Source: Candidatus Babelota bacterium
GTDB taxonomy: Bacteria; Babelota; Babeliae; Babelales; Vermiphilaceae
Length of the DNA stretch: 64,000 nucleotides
Assembly (NCBI GenBank): GCA_003963225.1
Contig: RXKB01000004.1
Coordinates: 62,001-126,000, forward strand
Reading direction: 5' to 3'
The stretch's first letter is position 1. Each line of letters starts with the position of its first letter. This document shows positions 36,666 through 46,534 of this stretch, in pieces. The translations under genes and the position numbers were made by a program. The notes below the pieces were generated by a model, which was not told the origin of the DNA, made no database searches, and saw nothing but the letters and a program-made list of their open reading frames with translations.

Positions 36666-36688
36666 AAGAAATTATCCCTATTAAAAGT

Positions 36689-36720
36689 AAAAAAAGAGCC
36701 ACTAAACTATGTGGCTCTTT
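36689..36720 (-). terminator. Terminator/attenuator between murF and rsmH
   Basis: On the minus strand a perfect 10-bp stem (AAAGAGCCAC / GTGGCTCTTT, 36693-36702 and 36711-36720) with an 8-base loop is followed by a seven-T tract. It lies 47 bases past the murF stop and about 25 bases before the rsmH start codon. rsmH must therefore rely on read-through or on a promoter overlapping the hairpin. Confidence 0.8.
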
Positions 36721-36767
36721 GATTGTATATTGTTGTTTTAATTTAGTCGAATGAAAAATAGCTGTTT

Positions 36768-38156
36768 TTAAACGGCAAACTGTTTTACTAAATTATCAAG
36801 ACCAATAGCACGAGAACCTTTTACCAAGATGACCGGCTTGTTTTTTATGTCCTGTTCTAATACCGCAACTGCTGACTGCCAATCTGCCACTACAACCACT
36901 TCACAACCAAAAGGCGCAGTTTTTTGTACCCATTCAACTAATTTGCCTACTAAAATTACTTTTTTAACTGATGGTACTTTGCGTAAAAATCGCCCAATTT
37001 GTCTATGCCAAAAAGGACTATTAATACCAAGTCCCAACATATCACCCAAAACAACTATTTTTTGTTGTGTAGATTCCATTTGTTGCAATGCAAGCAATGC
37101 TGCTTTAACACTTTCAGGATTGGCATTATAACAATCATCAATTAGCGTTGCCCCATTAAATTTACACGAAAAAGGCTGAAATCTACCTGCAACAACCATG
37201 GGCTCCTGAATTGCTTTTACCATAACTTCATCAGGAATCTGCAATAAATAACCAACTGCAGACACAGCAAGTACTTGGTTAATAATGCCAACATGAGGTT
37301 TTTTTATTATAACAGGATATTTTTTACCATATATTTTTAAAATAAAATGTATTTGTTCACCAGAGATACGAGTTTTCCTTGCTTGAATTTGGTTGCTCAT
37401 TTTAGAACCAAATTTAATGATAGGATGCAAATAAGACACATCACTTAAAATTGCTTGATCTCCATTGATAATACCTATGTTATCTTCAGCAAAATATTTA
37501 AAAATATCTCTTTTTTCAATAGCTATATCATGCAAAGATCCTAATCCATCCATATGCTGATGGCCAATATTTGTAATAACACCAATAGTAGGCCTAACCA
37601 AATCGGCAATAAGAGCCATTTCACCTCTATTTGATATACCCATTTCAAAAATGGCAACTTTGTGATGCTCACGCAAACGCAACATATTTAAAGCGCTGCC
37701 AATAAGAGTATTTTGATTGTCAATTGAAGCAATATGATGCATACCATATTGGTCTAATACATAAGACAAGCATTCTTTTGTGGACGTTTTACCCACAGAA
37801 CCTGTAATGCCTATAACAGGACACGAAAATTGCTTTCTCCAAGCCGAAGCCAACATGAGCAACGCCTCATGCGTATCATCAACAAGAACAACTAATTTTT
37901 CATGCAACAAGTTTTTATCTATTTTTTTTAATAAAGATAATTTTGATCTATTAATAATGCACCCGGAAGCACCCTTAAGAAAAGCATCTTTAAGAAAATC
38001 ATGCCCATCATTTTTGTGTCCAACCATCGCAATAAATATATCTTCTGCATTTAATGTTCTTGTGTCTATAGAAAACAAAATATCTTCAGGAAAATAATCT
38101 TGTTCAATTGATACGTTTGATAAAGTTTTAGTTAAAAATTGTCTGTCAAATTGCAT
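36768..38156 (-). CDS. murF: UDP-N-acetylmuramoyl-tripeptide--D-alanyl-D-alanine ligase
   Basis: MurF adds D-Ala-D-Ala to the peptidoglycan precursor in the cytoplasm. The 462-residue protein has the N-terminal UDP-binding domain (FSIDTRTLNAEDIFIAMVG, GHDFL), the ATP P-loop GITGSVGKTSTKE, EMGISNRGEM, ITNIGHQHMDG and the C-terminal domain with DDCYNANPESVKAAL and VLGDMLGLG. The start at 38156 follows GGAG at six bases. Together with ftsK and the FtsB-like gene it shows that this organism still makes peptidoglycan precursors. Confidence 0.95.
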   Translation of the reverse strand: MQFDRQFLTKTLSNVSIEQDYFPEDILFSIDTRTLNAEDIFIAMVGHKNDGHDFLKDAFLKGASGCIINRSKLSLLKKIDKNLLHEKLVVLVDDTHEALLMLASAWRKQFSCPVIGITGSVGKTSTKECLSYVLDQYGMHHIASIDNQNTLIGSALNMLRLREHHKVAIFEMGISNRGEMALIADLVRPTIGVITNIGHQHMDGLGSLHDIAIEKRDIFKYFAEDNIGIINGDQAILSDVSYLHPIIKFGSKMSNQIQARKTRISGEQIHFILKIYGKKYPVIIKKPHVGIINQVLAVSAVGYLLQIPDEVMVKAIQEPMVVAGRFQPFSCKFNGATLIDDCYNANPESVKAALLALQQMESTQQKIVVLGDMLGLGINSPFWHRQIGRFLRKVPSVKKVILVGKLVEWVQKTAPFGCEVVVVADWQSAVAVLEQDIKNKPVILVKGSRAIGLDNLVKQFAV

Positions 38157-38337
38157 CTGTATCTCCGTATTTCGTACCACTACTACTAATCTTTTTTATA
38201 CTATACATTTGTTTATATATATTAACTAATATTTATTATTGCAATACTGATTACTGTTATTGATTCGGTGAACAACATGTCTTTTTTTTGATCATTTGTC
38301 AAGGAAATGTATTTAAAATAAAAAATACAAAATTTTT

Positions 38338-40575
38338 CTATCGAATAACACGGCGCATTTTTGAACCATCTGCCGGCATAATTAAGCCATTATGCTCTAA
38401 TGCTTCAATAATACGCGCAGATCTATTATATCCTATTTTAAATTTGCGCTGCAACAAGGAAATTGATATTGCATTTGTTTGTTCTATAAAAGCTAAGACT
38501 TGCTGATACAATAAATTATCTTCTTGCTCAGTTAATGTTGGATTTTCATTTAACACAATATCTATATCATAATACATTGGTTTTGCTTGCCGACAAAGAT
38601 GAGTCACAACTCGTTCAATCTCAGCTGTTGAAATACACGGGCCATGAATTCTTTTTAATTGACCAGCCATACCATCGAGAAAAAGCATATCTCCTTTTGC
38701 AAGTAATCGCTCCGCACCATTAGTATCTAAAATAGTTCGCGAATCAATTTTAGATGCCACACGCAAGGCAATACGTGATGTAAAATTAACTTTAATCAAA
38801 CCGGTAACTACATCAACTGAAGGCCTTTGTGTTGCGATTATCATATGTATTCCAGCTGCACGAGCCATTTGACTAATTCGAGTTATAAGATTTTCAATGT
38901 CTTTTTTTACTGTAATCATAAGATCAGCAAATTCATCAATAACAACAACAATAAATGGAAACTGTTCTTCTTTGTTAGATTGTTTTTTATTATACTCTTT
39001 GCAATCACGCACTCCTATTGCTGACATTTTTTGATAACGAATATCCATTTCTTGAACTAACCATTTTAATACATCAATCGCTTTTTTCGGATGAGTAACA
39101 ATAGGAAATATAAGATGTGGTATATCTGCATATGACATAAATTCTAATCTTTTAGGATCAATTAATATTAACTTCATATCATAAAAAGATTTTTTACTAA
39201 GCAAACTAATCAACATACTATTCAATGCAACAGACTTGCCTGACCCAGTTGATCCTGCAATAAGCAAATGCGGCATTAATGCAAGGTCTGCAATAATTTC
39301 ATTTCCAATTGTGTCGGTTCCTAAAATAAGCGGTAATTGTTGCGTCCCTTGTTGATACGCCAATGAAACAAAAAGATCTTTAAACCAAACCTGTTGTCTT
39401 TGCGTATTTGCCACTTCAAAACCAACCACAGATTTACCTGGAATAGGTGCCAAAATACGCACGCTCACAGCTTGCAAAACCATTGCTAAATCATCTTCTA
39501 ATGTTATTATTTTACTTAATTTAGTATCAACAGCTGGCTCATATTCAAAAACAGTCACCAAAGGGCCTATATGCATATTAATTATGTTACCACTGATGCC
39601 AAACCTTTTTAATTTTTCTTCAAGTCTCATTGCTTTACCTTGTACTTCTTTGTTTAAAAGATTTGTTAACTGACTATTAGTACTTGAATCAAAAAATACT
39701 GCAGGAATAGAATTATACTCATTGACAACATCAGCCCCTACTACTTTTTCAGCATTATCATTTGCTATTGGCTCCTCATTTTCTTTTGAATTCGCAGAAA
39801 CCAAAGAAATGGAGCACTTATCATCAATTAATACTTGAGAATGTTGATTTGTTATATGTGGCACTATGTATCGATATAGCTCAGACAAGAGTTTATTATA
39901 CTCATGAACAATTGTTTTTTTTCTTGATGAAGCAGCTTTTGCTTTAATAAAAGCAAGTAATAAAGAAATAAATTTTTTGCAGTTCTGCAAAATAGGTTTA
40001 AAGCAAAATTCGACTACGTTGCAACATAAAAAACTCATCCTTATGCATAAAGGTAAACATCCTATCAAGCCTAGTGAAAAGGTAAAAAAACGCATTATTT
40101 TTGAAAACCATGAAAATTGCACTAACACTAAAAAAGTCGCTACAAAAAGCAATTTTACTATTAAACTATATATAAAAAAATGATCGCTCATTATGGCATT
40201 AAAAGTATAGCCTAAAAAACCACCATATAAAATAATTGAATCACCAGACTTTGCATGCAACGCCATCAACAAATTAAACAATAACATCACAAACCCAGCG
40301 GCTATAATACGGTCAACAAAAATGAAAAATGCATTTTTAAAAAGCAAATAGCTTACACAAACAAAATATATACCCAAACACCAAGACCCTATTATCCCAA
40401 AAATATAAACCACTAAAGACAACACACTATAAAAAAAATACATATACCATTGCATATCTATACTGTCTTTTGTAGCATATAACCATGTAAACCACATATA
40501 ATTATCAGTACTCAATCCAATTAAAAGGATCACTCCACTTAACAATAAACAAAATGCAACTTTTTTTTGCACCAT
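38338..40575 (-). CDS. ftsK: DNA translocase FtsK/SpoIIIE
   Basis: FtsK is a septal membrane protein that pumps chromosomal DNA through the closing septum. The 745-residue protein has about four to five N-terminal membrane helices (residues 1-205), a short linker and the motor domain. The Walker A motif is GSTGSGKSV, Walker B FIVVVIDEFADLM, and ATQRPSVDVVTGLIK and FRIALRV-like segments (SRIALRVAS) follow. The C-terminal gamma winged-helix domain (LLQRKFKIGYNRSARIIEALE) is the part that reads polar DNA sites. The linker is short compared with E. coli, nearer SpoIIIE. AAAAGGTG precedes the start. Confidence 0.95.
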   Translation of the reverse strand: MVQKKVAFCLLLSGVILLIGLSTDNYMWFTWLYATKDSIDMQWYMYFFYSVLSLVVYIFGIIGSWCLGIYFVCVSYLLFKNAFFIFVDRIIAAGFVMLLFNLLMALHAKSGDSIILYGGFLGYTFNAIMSDHFFIYSLIVKLLFVATFLVLVQFSWFSKIMRFFTFSLGLIGCLPLCIRMSFLCCNVVEFCFKPILQNCKKFISLLLAFIKAKAASSRKKTIVHEYNKLLSELYRYIVPHITNQHSQVLIDDKCSISLVSANSKENEEPIANDNAEKVVGADVVNEYNSIPAVFFDSSTNSQLTNLLNKEVQGKAMRLEEKLKRFGISGNIINMHIGPLVTVFEYEPAVDTKLSKIITLEDDLAMVLQAVSVRILAPIPGKSVVGFEVANTQRQQVWFKDLFVSLAYQQGTQQLPLILGTDTIGNEIIADLALMPHLLIAGSTGSGKSVALNSMLISLLSKKSFYDMKLILIDPKRLEFMSYADIPHLIFPIVTHPKKAIDVLKWLVQEMDIRYQKMSAIGVRDCKEYNKKQSNKEEQFPFIVVVIDEFADLMITVKKDIENLITRISQMARAAGIHMIIATQRPSVDVVTGLIKVNFTSRIALRVASKIDSRTILDTNGAERLLAKGDMLFLDGMAGQLKRIHGPCISTAEIERVVTHLCRQAKPMYYDIDIVLNENPTLTEQEDNLLYQQVLAFIEQTNAISISLLQRKFKIGYNRSARIIEALEHNGLIMPADGSKMRRVIR

Positions 40576-41077
40576 GATACACCTTTTGACAAATATTGTT
40601 TTTTAAATTGGTAAAAAATCCACAATACAATTATATTAAATATATTTTTTATACTAAGATTGTCATTTTTATTATTATCTAAAATAGATTTTCCAAAAAT
40701 AGCAACTATTCGAAAAAAAAATTAAAAAAAAGTCGAAATAAAGCTTTGAATAAATAAAAATGATTGATATATATTACAAAAAGACCTCCTGATGGTCAGT
40801 TCTGCACAATGATCTCTTTACAATTAAAAAAAAATCATTATATATTGTAACTAAGTTGCAAAAAAATCATTGTTTAATTGATTTGATCAACTATCCAGTT
40901 GCAATTGATCAAAAACATTCTAAATTTAAACAATATTTTTGATTAATTGCATAAAGCATACAACGAAAGGAGGAAACTACTTACACAATACACAGGTAAT
41001 ATTGTCCATCTTGTCGTTATAAATGCACATCTATTTATAATCCATGTATCTAGTTCAGAGTAATTAGGAGTTAGTTT
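40576..41077. other. Intergenic region and leader of the outer-membrane protein cluster
   Basis: These 502 bases separate ftsK from the divergent barrel-protein genes. They contain a TATAAT at 41036-41041 with a weak TTGTCG 19 bases upstream, and the dyad TTGATTTGATCAA followed by CAACTATCCAGTTG and TTGATCAA between about 40878 and 40915. There is also an orphan AGGAGG (40968-40973) with no start codon in range, and a CCTCCT (40785-40790) complementary to it. No coding frame or known RNA is visible. Confidence 0.4.
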
Positions 41078-42916
41078 ATGAACATAATACACAATAAATT
41101 TTTTCAAACAGCCTTAGTTGCAAGCAGCGTTTTTTCGCTTATTGCAGACAATAATAACAGCGTCGCGCCGTATCTTTCGATACGACCTGCATCCAGAGAT
41201 CTAGCAGGCCGCGTTGTAGGGACTGGCCCTCATCGCCATTTATATGGGATGGAGTCATACTACGGTGATTTAGGAATAAGATTCAAATATGGCCAAACGT
41301 TCAGAGGCAATCATATTAGCGAAGCGTTATTTGGTCCTGCTCTATTAAACTCAAATACTACAGGAACTAATAATTGTGATAGCTCAAAACAAATAACAGT
41401 TGCTGGCTCAGCAGTTGCTGGTCGTAACGGCAGCACAGATTTAATGGCGGAGAACTTTTATTTACCAAGAGATTACAAAAGTACTTTAACTTTTAGTCCA
41501 AAAAGACAGTACTTCCAACTTGACCTTGGATTTCATATGAATCTTGACGAATGGGTACAAGGCCTTTCAATTGGTATCTACGGACCTTTTGTACACACCC
41601 GTCATGATTTAAAATTTGAAGAATCAAATGTTACCAAAGGGTCAACAGGATATGCAGCAGGCTATTTTGATTCAGCAGCAATAACCGTTGATAATCTTAA
41701 CAGTTCATTTGCAGCATACGCAGCAGGTACCAGCACAGTTAAAACAACTGACGTTAAAGCAAATACTTTAAACTATGCTAAATTTAACAACGAAGAACAC
41801 TCAAGAAATGAATTTGGTGAACTACACTTAGAAATAGCATACGATTTCTTGCTAGCTGAAGATTATCATCTTGGTATTGGATTTGAAGTTACCGCTCCAA
41901 CAGGCCATCGCCCAACAGCAGAGTATCTTTTTGAACCAATAGGAACCAATGGAAAACATTGGGGAGTAGGCGGTAGTGTTTCAGGACATTACACATTATG
42001 GCGTTCAGAAGATGAAAACAAACGTTTTGATTTTGTTATGGAAGCAGATTTTGTGCACTTGTTAAAAACTCGTCAACGCAGAACATTTGACTTGGTAGGA
42101 AAACCATTAAGCCGATACATGCTTGCAGAAAAAATGCAAAAAAATGATGGAACTTTAGCAACCACTCAAACAGGCAACCCAAAACCTACGTATCAATTTG
42201 CTAAAGAATACACTCCTGTTGCTAATATCTCTACCCTTGATGTTAAAACAAGCGTAGGCGTACAAGCAGATGTAGTGGGCATGTTTACGTTTACTTGCAA
42301 AGGGCTTACTTGGGATTTAGGTTATGAATTTTTTGGTGGAAGCAAAGAAAAAGTTCATGATCTAGACAGCAGCTGTGATAATGATTGCCAAGCAACATTT
42401 GCTGCAAATACCTGGGCATTAAAAGGTAATGCGTCTGTATACGGTTACACATCAACTATCACACAAACATTGTCAGCAACAGATAGCAGCGCAACCGTGT
42501 TTAACTCAAAAATAGCTGCCACTGCCGTTAACAACGCTGGCGTTGACACCCCACAACCGGCAGCAAATGTAAATGGGACAACCATCACTGCATTAAATAC
42601 CACAAGCATTAGCACAAACGCAATCAATACTTCAGCAACACCAGTTTTACTTGCGCTAACTGATTTAAATATTGAAGGTGCTGCAACAAAAGTGCAATCA
42701 CACAAAATATTTACTCACTTAGGCTATACCTGGATTGACCGCGAAGACTGGGTGCCATTTATTGGTTTAGGCGCCGAAGTTGAATTTGGCAAACATAGCG
42801 GCAACGGAGATTGCAATGACACAAACACCTCAACAACAACCATATGCTCATCATCTAGCAATACTGCATTATCACAATGGGCTGTCTGGCTTAAAGGCGG
42901 CGTGTCATTTAACTAA
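41078..42916 (+). CDS. Outer-membrane barrel-type protein, tandem family copy 1
   Basis: This 612-residue protein has a signal peptide and alternating hydrophobic/polar strands rich in aromatic and Gly residues, ending in a terminal strand (SQWAVWLKGGVSFN), all typical of outer-membrane beta-barrels. It shares signatures with the next two genes: LFGPALL, AENFYLPRDYKS, an APTGHRP...LFEP block with KHWGVGG, and RTFDLVGKPLSRYML around residue 340. A Thr/Ser/Ala/Asn-rich stretch (about 455-540) probably forms an exposed loop. TTAGGAG precedes the start. I cannot name the family; a porin-like role is inferred. Confidence 0.72.
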   Translation: MNIIHNKFFQTALVASSVFSLIADNNNSVAPYLSIRPASRDLAGRVVGTGPHRHLYGMESYYGDLGIRFKYGQTFRGNHISEALFGPALLNSNTTGTNNCDSSKQITVAGSAVAGRNGSTDLMAENFYLPRDYKSTLTFSPKRQYFQLDLGFHMNLDEWVQGLSIGIYGPFVHTRHDLKFEESNVTKGSTGYAAGYFDSAAITVDNLNSSFAAYAAGTSTVKTTDVKANTLNYAKFNNEEHSRNEFGELHLEIAYDFLLAEDYHLGIGFEVTAPTGHRPTAEYLFEPIGTNGKHWGVGGSVSGHYTLWRSEDENKRFDFVMEADFVHLLKTRQRRTFDLVGKPLSRYMLAEKMQKNDGTLATTQTGNPKPTYQFAKEYTPVANISTLDVKTSVGVQADVVGMFTFTCKGLTWDLGYEFFGGSKEKVHDLDSSCDNDCQATFAANTWALKGNASVYGYTSTITQTLSATDSSATVFNSKIAATAVNNAGVDTPQPAANVNGTTITALNTTSISTNAINTSATPVLLALTDLNIEGAATKVQSHKIFTHLGYTWIDREDWVPFIGLGAEVEFGKHSGNGDCNDTNTSTTTICSSSSNTALSQWAVWLKGGVSFN

Positions 42917-42986
42917 CGGAATACGCAATTTTTAATAGTTGTGTAAACATATGTAAAAAAGTCCGTTTGGTAAAGTAATAGTACTC

Positions 42987-43024
42987 AAGAAGGCTTGATA
43001 AATACTTATCAAGCCTTCTTTTTT
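42987..43024 (+). terminator. Rho-independent terminator after barrel copy 1
   Basis: A perfect 15-bp stem (42987-43001 and 43006-43020; core AAGAAGGCTTGATAA) with loop ATAC is followed by TTTT. It is one of the strongest hairpins in the window and separates copy 1 from copies 2 and 3. Confidence 0.9.
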
Positions 43025-43032
43025 ATTATCGA

Positions 43033-43061
43033 TTGTATTTTGATTCATAATACGCTATACA
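43033..43061 (+). promoter_or_regulatory. Possible promoter of barrel copies 2 and 3
   Basis: TTGTAT (43033-43038), a 17-base spacer and TATACA (43056-43061) lie just past the terminator and about 40 bases before the next start codon. The match is moderate. Confidence 0.35.
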
Positions 43062-43099
43062 TTGACAAGAGTCTTTTTATTGCAAAAAAAGGAGTTTTA

Positions 43100-44887
43100 A
43101 TGTTGACTCTTCCAAACAAAACAGTGCTATTATTACTTACAACAACGATACCGGTTATACAATACACAGCTTCTTATTTTTCGTTCAGATCACCAAGTAG
43201 AAACTCTGCTCGCCAGTACGCCCTGTGGCAAAAACCGGCAGAGCAAAACAAAGAAAAAGTAAGCGGCAAATTGAGCTTAATTGGTCAGTGGAGTGAAAAT
43301 TTTTCTTCTGACAATATAACAAAAACTCTGTTTAGAGGAATACCATATACAAAAGAAAATGATTTGACACTAACATTTGCAGGCAGTTTATCTGAAAACA
43401 AATCAGAAAATTCCTTTCTTGCTGATTATTTTTATTTGCCAACTGATTTTAGCAGTGCTGCAACAATTAAGCCACGCGTAAAAATGTTTGTTGCATCACC
43501 TGCATTTCGTATAAATCTTGATGCTTGGCATCAGGGATTATATCTTGCAATTAATAGTTCTTTTGTACATATGAAAACAGATATACATTTTAAAGAAACC
43601 ATTGTACAAGCTGGTGTTAACAATTACAAACAAGGCTATTTTGTGCCAGATGAATCACTAAAAAGATTTAGGCTGCTAGAAAATGCAACTTCGTATTTTA
43701 ATGGTAATAGTATAGAAAACGATAGCGCAACTGTTTTTGAGCCTCTTAAATTTGCACAAATTCCTTCTGTCCAACAAAAACATAATGGTGTTGCAGAGAC
43801 CTATGTTACCTTTGGTTACGACCATATGTTTCAAAACAAATGCAGTATTGGTATTGCAGGACATGTGGGGCTACCTACCGGTAACCGTGTGCATGGTAAA
43901 GCTTTGTTAGAACCAACTGTTGGCAATGGCCATCATTGGGAATTGGGAGGTAGTATTAATGGCAATTACACCGCATGGGAAAATGAAGAAAAAAAACAAA
44001 CAGTATCTTTTATTGGTGATATATATATTGGACATCTTTTTAAATGCCAGCAAACACGTGTTTTTGATTTACTTAACCGACCACTTTCTCGTTATATGTT
44101 AGCAATGGTATTCGAGCCAACTACCCTTTCTGCACAAACACTTGAAACATCATCTGCTCCCGGTTCACCAACAGGATCTGTTGTTCCGTATCAGTTTGCA
44201 CAGCATTATATGCCGCTTGCCAACGCAACCGCATTAGCCGTTGACGTTTGCGCAAGCATTCAAACAGACATCGTTGGCATGATACAGTTTAAAACCTCCC
44301 AATGGTCATTTAATATTGGGGCAAACGTGTGGTGCAAAAGCAAAGACAAGCTATCATTTGCAACACCACCAACATTTAACATAGCGCTCAAAGGAGACGC
44401 TCAGATCTATGGTTATATTGATGATAGCGATACGCCAGTTGTTCTTTCTGCAACACAAAGCAAAGCTACAACTTTTTCAGGGTTGCGGTTTACCAAAAGC
44501 AGCACCCCTTTCGATATCTCTGTTTTACAAAACAAAGCAATTGACAATGGAAACTTCGCCGTGGTACAAGATCGTGAAAATTTTCCTATAGCCCCTACAC
44601 AAGGCCTCACTTACGAGCCTAATGTTGGAGCGCAAACAAACACTTACATTTACACGTCAAACCCCCCTATTTTTGTCACCATGAATGATCTTGATCTTGA
44701 AACTGCAAAAACTAAAGGCTGCTCTTACAAACTATTTTACAATGTGCAGCACGCTTTAGAAACAACCTCAGCATGGAAACCAATTATAGGAATCGGAGGA
44801 GAAGCTGAATGGGGACACCGATCATCAACAACGCAGTCATCATTGTCTCAATGGAGCGTTTGGGCGCATTGTTCATTTTGCTATTAA
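43100..44887 (+). CDS. Outer-membrane barrel-type protein, tandem family copy 2
   Basis: This 595-residue paralogue of copy 1 starts at 43100, where AAAGGAG sits at ideal spacing; an upstream frame extension would begin inside the terminator. It has a signal peptide (KTVLLLLTTTIPVIQY), YFSFRSPSRNSA matching YLSIRPASRDLA of copy 1, LADYFYLPTDFSS, LPTGNRV...LLEP with HHWELGG, RVFDLLNRPLSRYML, and a final SLSQWSVWAHCSFCY. The loop before the last strands (about 500-560) is variable. Copy 3 starts 28 bases after its stop codon. Confidence 0.72.
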   Translation: MLTLPNKTVLLLLTTTIPVIQYTASYFSFRSPSRNSARQYALWQKPAEQNKEKVSGKLSLIGQWSENFSSDNITKTLFRGIPYTKENDLTLTFAGSLSENKSENSFLADYFYLPTDFSSAATIKPRVKMFVASPAFRINLDAWHQGLYLAINSSFVHMKTDIHFKETIVQAGVNNYKQGYFVPDESLKRFRLLENATSYFNGNSIENDSATVFEPLKFAQIPSVQQKHNGVAETYVTFGYDHMFQNKCSIGIAGHVGLPTGNRVHGKALLEPTVGNGHHWELGGSINGNYTAWENEEKKQTVSFIGDIYIGHLFKCQQTRVFDLLNRPLSRYMLAMVFEPTTLSAQTLETSSAPGSPTGSVVPYQFAQHYMPLANATALAVDVCASIQTDIVGMIQFKTSQWSFNIGANVWCKSKDKLSFATPPTFNIALKGDAQIYGYIDDSDTPVVLSATQSKATTFSGLRFTKSSTPFDISVLQNKAIDNGNFAVVQDRENFPIAPTQGLTYEPNVGAQTNTYIYTSNPPIFVTMNDLDLETAKTKGCSYKLFYNVQHALETTSAWKPIIGIGGEAEWGHRSSTTQSSLSQWSVWAHCSFCY

Positions 44888-44915
44888 ATAAAATTGTTTA
44901 CAAGAAAGATTGCAA

Positions 44916-46478
44916 ATGCTTAGAAAACATGCCGTTTGTTTAATTAGTATTCTAAACATATTTTCCACGTTTGCTCAACAAGACTCTGTAAAAAACATTA
45001 GTTTTTTGTCAACCGTCCCTCAATATCTTACAAGCGGCAAAAATATCAAGATATGGCATGAACATCTTTATAAAAATAAGTATAAAAAAATAACCTGCCA
45101 TGTTGCATGGACTACTGCATACAAACAATCATTTAAAAACGCTCAACTTGCAGAAACATTATTTGGAACAACTATGCTTTCTATTGCAGGAAGCGACATA
45201 CAAGGACGCACAGATACTAGTTTAATTGCTGACTATTTTGGATTATCTCCTTTGTATCAAAGCACGGTATTTATTCGACCATCAATAAAAACAGGGGTTA
45301 TCACTGGCGACTTTATACTTTCACTAGGACAAATGGGCAACAATATATATGTTAAAACCGCCTTACCACTTTGTATAAGTAAATGGTCTTTAGATCTTGA
45401 AGAAATAATTAATCCTGAATCACAAACAAGCTCTTTTCCTGCAGGGTACATGAGCACAAGTACAACAAACATAAAACCATTCGCTACATCTTTTAAACAA
45501 GCAGTTAAAGGGAAAATCAATCCTGGCAACTTACAACCGCTTATTAAAGGAAAAATGAAAAGGAATCATAAAATAGGCGTAGCTGACATTCCTTTAACTA
45601 TCGGTTGGCACGCAAAGCAATCTAATGAATGGGGACTTTCTTTCGAAGCTGTTGGCTCAATACCCACAGGAAATAGCCCAAAAGGCAACTATTTATTTGA
45701 ACCCATTATTGGCAATAGAAAAGAACCTTTAATTGGATTGGGTTTGGTTGGCTATATACAACTATGGCAAGATTTTGCACAACAGATGTATGTGTATCTT
45801 ACAGGCTACCTTTTTCATTCATGTAAAAGCACGCAATATAGATCGTTTGATTTGAAAAAAAATGGCTTTTTAAGCAGGTATTTGTTAGTCAAAGAGTTTG
45901 ACGCACAAGAAAACGCAACAGGAACTATCATACCTTTAGTAAATATCAGCACGTTAGCATGCAAAGTTAATCAGTCAATACTATTTGATGGAACGGCATT
46001 ATTTGCTTATTCTTACAACAATTTTTACACTGATTTAGGATATAATGGTTTTATTAAAAGCAAAGATAATATAAAACTTATAGAAGCTATTCCTTTAAAA
46101 AAATACGGAATTAAAGGAACACAGTATGTATTCAATACCACAACACAAACCATAGACAGCTCAACTGCAAGCAGCATTAGCATTACGCAAGGATCAATTG
46201 CAGATCAACAAAGTTTTGCTGACCCTTCTACAACATTCATTACAACAGAAGATCTTTCTATCAATTCGGCACAAATGCCACTTAGCATTATACATACTTT
46301 TTTTGCATCTATTGGTTATCGAGCGCAGGAAGAAACAAAATCCAAAAAATGGTTGCCTTTTTTTGGGGTTGGAGCTGAAGTATCACTTGAAGGTTTAGAC
46401 TTGGAGCATTTTAGCAATATTACAAAACACAGCATTTCGCAATGGTCGCTATACCTAAAAGGCGGCTTTACGTATTAA
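44916..46478 (+). CDS. Outer-membrane barrel-type protein, tandem family copy 3
   Basis: This 520-residue protein is the most diverged of the three. It has a signal peptide (CLISILNIFSTFA), TLFGTTML, IADYFGLSPLYQS, IPTGNSP...LFEPIIGN, RSFDLKKNGFLSRYLL and the end SISQWSLYLKGGFTY, all in the same order as in copies 1 and 2. It has lost the HWxxGG wording. The start at 44916 (ATG) is preferred to an in-frame TTG two codons upstream; AAGAAAG precedes it. It is probably co-transcribed with copy 2. Confidence 0.7.
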   Translation: MLRKHAVCLISILNIFSTFAQQDSVKNISFLSTVPQYLTSGKNIKIWHEHLYKNKYKKITCHVAWTTAYKQSFKNAQLAETLFGTTMLSIAGSDIQGRTDTSLIADYFGLSPLYQSTVFIRPSIKTGVITGDFILSLGQMGNNIYVKTALPLCISKWSLDLEEIINPESQTSSFPAGYMSTSTTNIKPFATSFKQAVKGKINPGNLQPLIKGKMKRNHKIGVADIPLTIGWHAKQSNEWGLSFEAVGSIPTGNSPKGNYLFEPIIGNRKEPLIGLGLVGYIQLWQDFAQQMYVYLTGYLFHSCKSTQYRSFDLKKNGFLSRYLLVKEFDAQENATGTIIPLVNISTLACKVNQSILFDGTALFAYSYNNFYTDLGYNGFIKSKDNIKLIEAIPLKKYGIKGTQYVFNTTTQTIDSSTASSISITQGSIADQQSFADPSTTFITTEDLSINSAQMPLSIIHTFFASIGYRAQEETKSKKWLPFFGVGAEVSLEGLDLEHFSNITKHSISQWSLYLKGGFTY

Positions 46479-46534
46479 CCGGGCTTTTGTATTTTACACA
46501 AATACTTAATGTTAAACAGGTTACAATGCTTAAC

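Noticed and set aside
40878..40915. FNR-type site (TTGATTTGATCAA)
   Set aside because: The spacer is three bases where FNR/CRP-like sites need four, and no regulator of that family is seen in the window.
42995..43099. N-terminal extension of barrel copy 2
   Set aside because: It would begin inside the terminator hairpin of copy 1; the ATG at 43100 has an AAAGGAG site and starts a signal peptide.
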